Assembly (NCBI GenBank): GCA_026706325.1
Contig: JAPOYZ010000629.1
Location: 1-14,164, forward strand
Direction: 5' to 3'
DNA: 14,164 bases
Origin: Candidatus Aminicenantota bacterium
GTDB taxonomy: Bacteria; Acidobacteriota; UBA6911; RPQK01; JAJDTT01
Shown: positions 5,988-12,555 of the stretch, piece by piece
Numbering within the stretch: the stretch's first letter is position 1
How the letters are laid out: each line of letters starts with the position of its first letter
Notes under the pieces: generated by a model
What the model was told of the DNA's origin: nothing
Databases searched by the model: none
The model's input: the letters and a program-made list of their open reading frames with translations, nothing else
Program-made: the position numbers and the translations under genes

Positions 5988-8117
5988 ATGGAATCAGGCA
6001 ATAACGCTTATGAATCCTGGGCTTTCAAAAAGCCGGGAAAGTGTGGCCAGCCTATTTTTATTGCACTAATGCTGCTTTTCCTGCCACCATCACTCGCGCA
6101 ATCGAAAGAAAAGATGTCTGAACCAATATATGAAAACAATCTTAAGGTGGAGTTTGTACGGGTCCCCATGCGGGACGGCGTCGAGTTGGCGGCCAAGATC
6201 GTGCGGCCGGACGCCGAAGGCCGGTTCCCCGGCGTGATGATGTACTACCCGTACCGATTCCTCAACGATTCGGAGGACCTGGGCTTCCCCTGGCCCGTCG
6301 GCCCCACCCCGTACCTGGCGGCAAGGGGCTATGCCGTGGTGCAGTACGAGGTCCGCGGGACCGGGAATTCGGGAGGCTGGACCAAGGACATCTATTCCGC
6401 CGACGAGCGGCGGGACGGCTACGAGATGGTGGAGTGGATCGCCGACCAACCGTGGTGTAACGGCAATGTGGGCATGATCGGCATCTCCTACGGAGGCGTG
6501 GTGCAGTGGCAGGTGGCGGTGCAGGCGCCTCCCAGCCTCAAGGCCATCATCGTCCGCTCCGCCAACGACGACGTCTACACCGAGTGGACCTATCCCGGCG
6601 GCGTCCTCCGGCCCTACATGTTCGACACCTTCTCTCCCCTGATGACGGCCTCCAATATGCTGCCGCCCAATCCGGACATCGCCGGCCCCAAGTGGAGCGA
6701 GATCTGGCAGGAGCGGTTGGAGAAGAGCGAGCCCTGGGGCATCGGCTACATCTCCAACCAGCAGAACGGCCCCTATTGGCAGGACCGGTCGCTGGCGAAG
6801 GACTTCAACCGGGTCAAGTGCGCCGTCTACGTCATCGGGGGCTGGTCCGACTGCTACCCCACCGCGCTGTTGCGTGCCTACTCGAACTTGAAGGTCCCCA
6901 AGCGGGCGCTGATCGGTCCCTGGGGGCACTGGTGGCCGGAAGTGGAGAGGGCGGTCCCCGGACCCCGGATCGAGGGCGGCATCGAGTACGTGAAGTGGTT
7001 CGACTACTGGCTCAAGGAGATCGACAACGGCGTCATGGACGAACCGCCGGTGACCATCTTCGTCAAGAAGTACAAGAAACCTTCCGCCCGGATGTACCTG
7101 GAGGAACCCGGCTCCTGGCGGTCGGAGCGGGAATGGCCCATCGCCCGCACCCGGCCGACGCCGTTCTACTTCCACTCCGGCGGCCGGCTGAGCCGTGAGG
7201 AAGACGCCGTCGAAGGCCGCGAGGAGTACGAATACGATCCTGTAGCGGGACTCACTTCAGGGATCCACTGGGGCGGCGGCGTCCTGCCCTGGGGAATGCC
7301 CATCGACCAGCGGTTGGACGAAGCCGTCTCCGTGACCTATACGACGCCCCCGTTGGAGGCGGAAGTGGAAGTGACGGGGACCCCCGTGGCAGTGCTCAAC
7401 GTCTCCTCCAGCGCCAAGGTCGCCTATTTCCGCGTGAAGCTCATCGACGTGGCTCCCGACGGAACCTCGAAGCTGGTCCGCTACGGGGGCCTCAATGCGA
7501 CGCATCGCGACTCGCACTTCGAGCCCGAACCCCTGGTGCCGGGACGGACATACGAAATCACGGTCCCGTTGAAGACGATTTCCTACGTCTACGCTCCCGG
7601 ACACCGCATCCGGGTGGCCGTCACCAGCGCCGACATCCAGAACGCGTGGCCGACGGCGCTGAGCGCCACCAACACGATCCATCGTGGGGGGCGTTTTCCC
7701 TCCCGGATCATCCTCCCCGTCGTTGGGCTGCAGAACCCGGGCCTCCCGCCGCCGGATCTGAAGATCCTGCCCCCGGCCGATCCCGACATCCTTGCCAAGC
7801 CCACGGAGTATTCCATCACCCGCGACCTGGTGAACGAGACCGCAACGGTCCGGCTGTCGGTGGACGATCGGGAGTACGGGCGGCTCATCGAGTCCAGCTT
7901 CACCGTGTCGTCGAAAGAACCCGCCAACGCCGTGCTCAAGGCTCGCACCATCCGGTCCATGAACCGCCCCGATTTGAAGGTCCTGGTGGAAGCGAACGAG
8001 GTGACCAGAAGCGACCGGAAGGCCTTTCACCATGTGGGCCAGGTCGAGGTCACGGTCAACGGCAAGCGTCACACCAACAAGAGTTGGTCCGTGAGCGTGC
8101 CAAGGAAACTGAACTGA
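5988..8117 (+). CDS. CocE/NonD family alpha/beta hydrolase (S15 peptidase-like)
   Basis: A 709-residue exported hydrolase of the X-Pro dipeptidyl-peptidase/cocaine esterase/glutaryl-7-ACA acylase superfamily, cleaving an ester or amide bond. The signal peptide covers about residues 1-37 (hydrophobic IFIALMLLFLPPSLA) with an unusually long charged start. The catalytic domain runs about 50-345: nucleophile elbow GISYGG (Ser167), acid in GGWSDCY (Asp288) and histidine in GPWGHWWPE (His314). VPMRDGVELAAKIVRP (59-74) and YEVRGTGNSGG (120-130) are typical of the family. A C-terminal jelly-roll (PepX_C-like) follows at about 345-580. Residues 585-709 form a further beta-rich extension that I do not recognise. 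It lies 34 bases after the serine hydrolase and is probably co-transcribed with it. The first 170 bases are AT-rich while the rest is strongly GC-rich. A hairpin element starts three bases after the stop. Family sure, substrate unknown. Confidence 0.9.
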   Translation: MESGNNAYESWAFKKPGKCGQPIFIALMLLFLPPSLAQSKEKMSEPIYENNLKVEFVRVPMRDGVELAAKIVRPDAEGRFPGVMMYYPYRFLNDSEDLGFPWPVGPTPYLAARGYAVVQYEVRGTGNSGGWTKDIYSADERRDGYEMVEWIADQPWCNGNVGMIGISYGGVVQWQVAVQAPPSLKAIIVRSANDDVYTEWTYPGGVLRPYMFDTFSPLMTASNMLPPNPDIAGPKWSEIWQERLEKSEPWGIGYISNQQNGPYWQDRSLAKDFNRVKCAVYVIGGWSDCYPTALLRAYSNLKVPKRALIGPWGHWWPEVERAVPGPRIEGGIEYVKWFDYWLKEIDNGVMDEPPVTIFVKKYKKPSARMYLEEPGSWRSEREWPIARTRPTPFYFHSGGRLSREEDAVEGREEYEYDPVAGLTSGIHWGGGVLPWGMPIDQRLDEAVSVTYTTPPLEAEVEVTGTPVAVLNVSSSAKVAYFRVKLIDVAPDGTSKLVRYGGLNATHRDSHFEPEPLVPGRTYEITVPLKTISYVYAPGHRIRVAVTSADIQNAWPTALSATNTIHRGGRFPSRIILPVVGLQNPGLPPPDLKILPPADPDILAKPTEYSITRDLVNETATVRLSVDDREYGRLIESSFTVSSKEPANAVLKARTIRSMNRPDLKVLVEANEVTRSDRKAFHHVGQVEVTVNGKRHTNKSWSVSVPRKLN

Positions 8118-8119
8118 GT

Positions 8120-8148
8120 GGAGCGGCGGTTTTCTAACCGCCGATTCC
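8120..8148 (+). repeat. REP-like palindromic element, copy 1 (after the CocE gene)
   Basis: Arms CGGCGGTT (8124-8131) and AACCGCCG (8136-8143) pair perfectly around the loop TTCT. GGAG precedes the stem and ATTCC follows it, so GGA/TCC can extend it past a small internal loop. Two more copies with the same GGAGCGGCG leader occur at 9436-9497 on the opposite strand. The repeat begins three bases after the TGA of the CocE gene. It may act as a transcription attenuator, an mRNA-end stabiliser or a REP-type mobile repeat. Confidence 0.8.
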
Positions 8149-8158
8149 GGGGAGTATC

Positions 8159-8174
8159 GGGGCAGGGATGTCCC
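8159..8174 (+). repeat. Second hairpin in the CocE-TPR gap, with a GNRA-type loop
   Basis: GGGGCA (8159-8164) pairs with TGTCCC (8169-8174) through one G-U wobble around the loop GGGA, which fits the GNRA tetraloop pattern. It lies 15 bases after the first palindrome, giving two stacked hairpins in the 81-base gap. It is followed by a C-run and not a U-run, so it is not a classical rho-independent terminator. Confidence 0.5.
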
Positions 8175-8198
8175 CCCCTTAGCCAGTACCCTACTGTA

Positions 8199-9353
8199 AT
8201 GGTTGAAAGGCCTCTGCCGGTATCGTTCCCCTCCCTGAATGTCGTGATCGCGACGTTCGTTCTGAGCTCGGTCCTCTGGGCTCAGACGGTGGATTTCCAG
8301 CACGTGCAGGCTCTTCTCAACTCGGGAGACTTGGCCGGGGCCCGCCTTCTGCTCAACCGGGCCGTACAAGGGAACCCGCAGTCTCCGCAGCCATGGGCCA
8401 TGCTCGCAGGGGTGTGCGCCGGACTCGAGGATTGGCCCGCCGCCCGGGACGCCTACGAACAAGCGCTGCGTAAGACGCCGGACGACCCAAAGTTGCTGGC
8501 CGGGCTCGGTTTCGTCCTGGCGCGCCAGGGACAGCTCCGGGAAGCCATCGCCGCGTTGCGGAAGAGTGCGAGCCTCGATCCGGACAACGCACGGGTGCGC
8601 TTCCTGCTGGGGCGGGTGCAGTTCGAGGCGCAGCAATTCGACGCGGCCGTTTCCAACTTCGAAAAGGCGATGCTCAAGGAGCCGGAAAACGAGTCCTTCT
8701 ATCTGGAATACGCTCAGATTCTGTCGCGGGGTCAGGCTTATTCGGGGGCCGAGAAGATCCTCAATTACGGTCTTCGGCAACTGCCCCGGTCGGCGGCGAT
8801 CCGCTTCGAACTGGGGGTCTGCTACCAGATGCAGTTGAAGAGCCGGCAGGCGCAGCAGGAGTTCCGGCGAGTCATCCGGCAGGATGCGGAGTTCCCTGGG
8901 GCCTACGCGGCTCTGGCCGGTTCGTTGTTGGAGAGTGGGCAGTTGGAGGAGGCCGAGCCGGTTCTGCGGAGCGCGCTCAGGGTCAAAGGTGGAGACTTCG
9001 ACTCGCGCTATCTCTACGCGGTGCTGCTCGTCCGGCTGGGACGCAAGACGGAGGCCGTGTCCCAACTCAGGAAATGCCTCGAGTTGAGGGGCGACGACGC
9101 TCGGGTCCACTACCAGTTGGGGAAGGCGATGGCAGAGTCCGGGGAGATCGAAGCTGCGGAATCCGCGTTGGATAACGCAGTGCGGCTGGAACCGGAGTTG
9201 AAGGAAGCCCATCTCGAGTTGGGCCGGCTCTACTCCAGGCAGGGACTGACCGAGAAGGCGAAGCGGTCGCTGAAGAGGTTTGAGGAGCTTCGTCAGAAAC
9301 AGGAGCGGGAGGATCGGGAGCGGGGGGATCGGGTGTTGGTTGTGGCGGAGTGA
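8199..9353 (+). CDS. Secreted tetratricopeptide repeat (TPR) protein
   Basis: A 384-residue repeat protein, probably a periplasmic protein-protein interaction scaffold. The signal peptide is about residues 1-28 (LNVVIATFVLSSVLWA/Q). The rest to about residue 365 consists of roughly nine or ten TPR units, for example PWAMLAGVCAGLEDWPAARD, LLAGLGFVLARQGQLREAIA, YAALAGSLLESGQLEEAEPV, VHYQLGKAMAESGEIEAAES and AHLELGRLYSRQGLTEKAKR. The end is highly charged (365-379). ATG at 8199 has no visible Shine-Dalgarno. The frame stays open back to GTG at 8118, but that extension would translate the palindromic element, so I reject it. Transcription from the CocE side would have to pass two hairpins. It converges on the haem lipoprotein gene. 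No catalytic domain is seen. Confidence 0.85.
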   Translation: MVERPLPVSFPSLNVVIATFVLSSVLWAQTVDFQHVQALLNSGDLAGARLLLNRAVQGNPQSPQPWAMLAGVCAGLEDWPAARDAYEQALRKTPDDPKLLAGLGFVLARQGQLREAIAALRKSASLDPDNARVRFLLGRVQFEAQQFDAAVSNFEKAMLKEPENESFYLEYAQILSRGQAYSGAEKILNYGLRQLPRSAAIRFELGVCYQMQLKSRQAQQEFRRVIRQDAEFPGAYAALAGSLLESGQLEEAEPVLRSALRVKGGDFDSRYLYAVLLVRLGRKTEAVSQLRKCLELRGDDARVHYQLGKAMAESGEIEAAESALDNAVRLEPELKEAHLELGRLYSRQGLTEKAKRSLKRFEELRQKQEREDRERGDRVLVVAE

Positions 9354-9477
9354 TACACGGTCGCGCGCTTTCCTTGCGGGGGACGGCGGGAGGGGATTTT
9401 TCGGTCGTCCGGTGCGGGTTCGGTGGGTTGATACTCTGGAGTTCGGCGGTAAGAAAACCGCCGCTCCAGGTCGGCGA
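9354..9477. other. Convergent intergenic region with two palindromic elements
   Basis: The first 80 bases after the TPR stop are G-rich (around 9376-9395) and hold no gene or convincing terminator. GGACG (9381-9385) and CGTCC (9406-9410) could pair, but the loop is 20 bases and carries the T-run. From 9436 the region is filled by the REP-like elements described separately, which overlap the end of the haem lipoprotein gene. Confidence 0.6.
9436..9469 (-). repeat. REP-like palindromic element, copy 2
   Basis: On the minus strand, CGGCGGT and ACCGCCG form a perfect 7-bp stem around TTTCTT (plus-strand arms 9444-9450 and 9457-9463). An outer 6-bp stem CTGGAG/CTCCAG (9436-9441 and 9464-9469) encloses it with a two-base bulge. 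The 20-base core matches copy 1 at 19 of 20 positions. It lies between convergent genes, where it could stop or stabilise transcripts from either side. Confidence 0.8.
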
Positions 9478-9497
9478 CTAGAAAGTCGCCGCTCCAG
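9472..9497 (-). repeat. REP-like palindromic element, copy 3 (contains the stop of the haem lipoprotein)
   Basis: On the minus strand, CTGGAG leads into CGGCGACT-TTCT-AGTCGCCG, a perfect 8-bp stem with a 4-base loop (plus-strand arms 9472-9479 and 9484-9491). Compared with copy 1, the inner stem changes from GGTT/AACC to GACT/AGTC, so both arms changed together. It abuts copy 2 in the same orientation. Its TAG (9480-9478) is the stop codon of the haem lipoprotein gene. Confidence 0.8.
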
Positions 9498-12400
9498 TCG
9501 CCGCTCCAGTCGCTCCCAGGTGGGTCAGGTACTCGAGAAGGTCGGTCATTTGCTGGACGGTGATGTCCTCCTGGACACCCTCCGGCATGGCGGACACTCC
9601 CAGCGAGCGGAGGTTGGCGATCTGGCGTCGGGAGATCGTGTCCTCCTCTCCCTCGCTCCGCCTCAGGGTGACCGTGGCCGGGCCCTGGTTGGCCATCACT
9701 CCCGTCAGGGCGCGTCCGTCGTTGGTCTCGACCAGGTATTCCTCATAACCGGGGACGATGTTCGAGTTGGGATCGAGGATGTTTTCCAGGAATTCGTACT
9801 TGGTCCGGCCGGAAAGGCTGAGCAGGTCCGGTCCGACCTCCGAGCCGGTTTCGCCCACCTTGTGACACTGGCTGCAATTCCGGTTGAAAACCTCACGGCC
9901 TGAAGCGGCGTCCCCGGTGGTGCGGGCGGCAACTCCGTACCGGTCCATCAAAGCGCGCAGGTCGGGCGGAGAACTGCGTAGGAGAGTTCGGGCGCGCTCC
10001 AGGGTCTCTCCCTTCGAAATCCGAAACAGGCGGCCCCGCCGGGCGCCCCGGATGGTCCACGGCTGGACGGTCCCCGCCTCGACGGCGTCCAGCAGGCTGG
10101 GCACCCGCTCCGGTTCCCTGAGCATCCCATCCAGCGCCGCGTTCTGGAGGGTGGCCGTGAACGAACGCCAGGCTTCCAGAAGGATTCCAGTCGACCTGGG
10201 ATGGGGCAGGACAACGAGTGCGCGGGTCGCCGCCATCTGGATCTCTTCCGGCTGGCGGGGCTGGAGCAACCCGGCCAGCAGCAAGTAGTCCGCTCGAGCC
10301 GGGTCCAGGGCCGCGACTCGGATGGCGTGGACCCGGGAATCCAAACCGGCTTCCTCATCGGCCGCCAGCGCGGCAGCCCGCCGCATCATGGACCGGAATT
10401 GGAGCGTGTCCGAAAGACGGACTCCTTCCACCATCTCGAGAGCCGCCGTGCCCAACCGATTCGATTGGGACAAGAGTTCCAACACGATCTGTTGTGCTCG
10501 GCGGGGAAGATCGACCTGCGCCCCGGCCCCTCGTTTCAATCCTTCCGCCAGTCCCTCGAGGCTCAGTGCGGGCCACCAATGGTCCGGATCCCCCGCGGCC
10601 ATGCCCACGGCCGCCAGAACCGCCGTCAGTTCCCGAGTTTTCTGCCGGGCTCCGATCATGGCCGTCAGACGGCGCAGGAAGAGCTGCCGGCCCTCCGTCT
10701 CCCGGGAGGCGAACTCCTGGTTCCGGATCACGGTGCGATACCACCGGACCGCGTCGTCAGCGGCGGCGCTCAGCACCGCCACCTGAAACCAGGGATCCTC
10801 CATGTGGGCCTGGGCGATCTTCAACAGGGATCCGAAGGATTCCGTTGCCGGGAGGTCCCCCAGCGTGCAGGCCAACTGGAAGCGGACCCGCTCATCCGGG
10901 TCCCCGGTCATCTTCGTCATCCGGTCCACGATGCGGCGGTCAAACAGAAAGGGCTCCCCCATCCGGATCGCCTGTTCGCGAACCTCCGGGCTCTCGTCTC
11001 CCAAACCGCCCACGACCAGGTCGGCGTCCAGGGCGTCCAGCCCTTCCAGCGTCCAAAGGGCGTGCATTCGGCCGTCAGCCGAGACGCCGGCCCGGGCGAG
11101 TTCCTTCAGGCGGGGAATCGCCGACGGATCCCGGCGCTCGACCAGGAGCCGCTGGGCCGTGAGCCGCCACCACCGGTTGGGATGGGAGAGCCGGTCGACC
11201 AATTCCGCGGCGCCGGCCTGATCGAGCCGGGGCGGCTCCGACGGCTCCGGGTCGCCATGGACGATCCGGTAGATCCGTCCTCGATCCTGACCCGCGTAGA
11301 ACAGTTCGTGATCGTCGACGAAGTCCTCACGAATCCATTCGGGATGCTCGACGATCTTGCGGTAAAAATCGGCCACGTACAAGGCCCCGTCGGGACCGGT
11401 CGTGGTGAAGACGGGCATGAACCAACTGTCCCGGGAAGCCAGGAACTCCGATTTTTCGAAGGCGCCGGCACCGGTGTAGGTCGCCCCCCGCGCCGACACA
11501 ATGTCGCCGTGCACCAGATTGTGGGCCGGCTCGGCGATGAAATGGGCCCCGTCGTAGGGCGGGGGAAACCGGCCGCCGGTATAGACGCTCTGGCCGCAGG
11601 CGGAAGTGAAGTGGCCCAGTTCCTTCAACAGCCGGGTCTGGCGAATGTCCTGAAGGTGCGGATGGTCGGTAATGGGGTAGACCGGGGCCGGTTGCCCGTG
11701 GTCGGATACCGTCTGCATGAGGTTCTCCACCTGCAGATGGGGATTGCGGTCCAGGTATCGAGTCGCGATCACCGAATGTCTCAGGTGATTGTTGTTCCAG
11801 GAGGGGAACCGGTGGCCGCGGGCATTGAAGGCTTGACCGAACTCGGAGTTGCCGGTGACCGGCTCGATCCGCAGCTTGTCCGGTTTGAAGCGAATATCGG
11901 ATCTTCGCTCGAAGACGTCGACGGGTGCGACTTCCGGGTGATCGGGGAAATGGATCGGCTGGCCCTGATCGCTGAACTGCTTGAAACGCCGCCCGACCCC
12001 GAATCTGGGGTACGCGGCGTAGATCCAGTTGTCCATCTCGTAGAGGGGCGTATTGATGCGGAGCTGTGGATTGACCTGCGCGAAACCGGTCAGGATCACT
12101 TGGCGCTGGTCGGCCCGGCCGTCGCCGTCGGTGTCGGCGAAATAGAGGATGTCGGGGGCGCAGGTGACCAGGATTCCTCCCTTCCACGGAAGCACGCCAT
12201 GGGCCATGTGGAGCCCGTCGACGAAGACGCTGGCGTGCTCGAACCGGCCGTCGCCGTCCCGGTCCTCGAGCAGCTTGATCCTGGAGAGCGGCTTGTCGGA
12301 GATCGGGTAGTCCCTCATCTCGACGACGAACAGGCGCCCGCGCTCGTCGAACGCCATTGAGATGGGGTCCTCGACCTGGGGTTCGGCGGCTGCCAACTCA

Positions 12401-12555
12401 ATCCGGAAACCCGGAGCCAGTTGAAAGGATTGGAGAGCGGCTTCTGGAGAGTAGGGAGGTTCCGCGTCCACGCAGCCGGCGGTGAGAACTGCGGCCAGGA
12501 CTGCGGCGAACCGGACGGCTTGTGTCAGCCTGACCCCGACCCGCCCCAGTCTCAA
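9478..12555 (-). CDS. PVC-type haem c lipoprotein with membrane-bound dehydrogenase domain and HEAT-like repeats
   Basis: A 1025-residue envelope lipoprotein of the family first noted in Planctomycetes and Solibacter: an N-terminal 'membrane-bound dehydrogenase' domain, HEAT-like repeats and a C-terminal haem-binding domain. A hydrophobic signal ends in the lipobox LTAGC (Cys28). A beta-propeller-like domain spans about 40-435 (PEAALQSFQLAPGFRIE, DPISMAFDERGRLFVVEMRDYP, DGALYVADFYRKIVEHPEW). Helical repeats span about 440-860. The haem c site CSQCH (894-898) sits in GREVFNRNCSQCHKVGETGSEVGPDL. Presumed periplasmic redox enzyme; the substrate is unknown. The start is TTG at 12555, overlapping the GWxTD stop by four bases (TTGA), with AGGA nine bases before it; no better start precedes the lipobox. 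The last residues, LGATGAATGAATF, come from a repeat at the gene end that also supplies the TAG stop. Confidence 0.9.
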   Translation of the reverse strand: MRLGRVGVRLTQAVRFAAVLAAVLTAGCVDAEPPYSPEAALQSFQLAPGFRIELAAAEPQVEDPISMAFDERGRLFVVEMRDYPISDKPLSRIKLLEDRDGDGRFEHASVFVDGLHMAHGVLPWKGGILVTCAPDILYFADTDGDGRADQRQVILTGFAQVNPQLRINTPLYEMDNWIYAAYPRFGVGRRFKQFSDQGQPIHFPDHPEVAPVDVFERRSDIRFKPDKLRIEPVTGNSEFGQAFNARGHRFPSWNNNHLRHSVIATRYLDRNPHLQVENLMQTVSDHGQPAPVYPITDHPHLQDIRQTRLLKELGHFTSACGQSVYTGGRFPPPYDGAHFIAEPAHNLVHGDIVSARGATYTGAGAFEKSEFLASRDSWFMPVFTTTGPDGALYVADFYRKIVEHPEWIREDFVDDHELFYAGQDRGRIYRIVHGDPEPSEPPRLDQAGAAELVDRLSHPNRWWRLTAQRLLVERRDPSAIPRLKELARAGVSADGRMHALWTLEGLDALDADLVVGGLGDESPEVREQAIRMGEPFLFDRRIVDRMTKMTGDPDERVRFQLACTLGDLPATESFGSLLKIAQAHMEDPWFQVAVLSAAADDAVRWYRTVIRNQEFASRETEGRQLFLRRLTAMIGARQKTRELTAVLAAVGMAAGDPDHWWPALSLEGLAEGLKRGAGAQVDLPRRAQQIVLELLSQSNRLGTAALEMVEGVRLSDTLQFRSMMRRAAALAADEEAGLDSRVHAIRVAALDPARADYLLLAGLLQPRQPEEIQMAATRALVVLPHPRSTGILLEAWRSFTATLQNAALDGMLREPERVPSLLDAVEAGTVQPWTIRGARRGRLFRISKGETLERARTLLRSSPPDLRALMDRYGVAARTTGDAASGREVFNRNCSQCHKVGETGSEVGPDLLSLSGRTKYEFLENILDPNSNIVPGYEEYLVETNDGRALTGVMANQGPATVTLRRSEGEEDTISRRQIANLRSLGVSAMPEGVQEDITVQQMTDLLEYLTHLGATGAATGAATF
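9486..9519. repeat. 12-bp tandem repeat inside the 3' end of the haem lipoprotein gene
   Basis: TCGCCGCTCCAG occurs twice in a row (9486-9497 and 9498-9509), followed by a shortened TCGCTCCCAG (9510-9519). The unit equals the outer arm of the adjacent palindromic element. In the protein it encodes the GAAT-type tail. It looks like arm duplication by slippage or by repeated partial insertion of the element. Confidence 0.8.

Noticed and set aside
8118..8198. Upstream GTG start extending the TPR protein by 27 residues
   Set aside because: The extension would be a translation of the palindromic element and second hairpin, and would put the signal peptide in the interior of the protein.
7257..9212. 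651-codon open frame on the minus strand across the CocE and TPR genes
   Set aside because: It is antisense to two well-supported genes and spans the gap and hairpins between them. Its Arg/Pro/His-rich composition is that of a shadow frame in GC-rich DNA, and no family is recognisable.
9381..9410. Possible terminator after the TPR gene (GGACG/CGTCC with TTTTT between)
   Set aside because: The stem is only five pairs with a 20-base loop, and the T-run lies inside the loop and not after the stem.
10201..12360. 719-codon open frame on the plus strand opposite the haem lipoprotein gene
   Set aside because: The minus strand carries a complete lipobox, propeller, HEAT and CxxCH protein. The plus-strand frame has no motif, signal or ribosome binding site.
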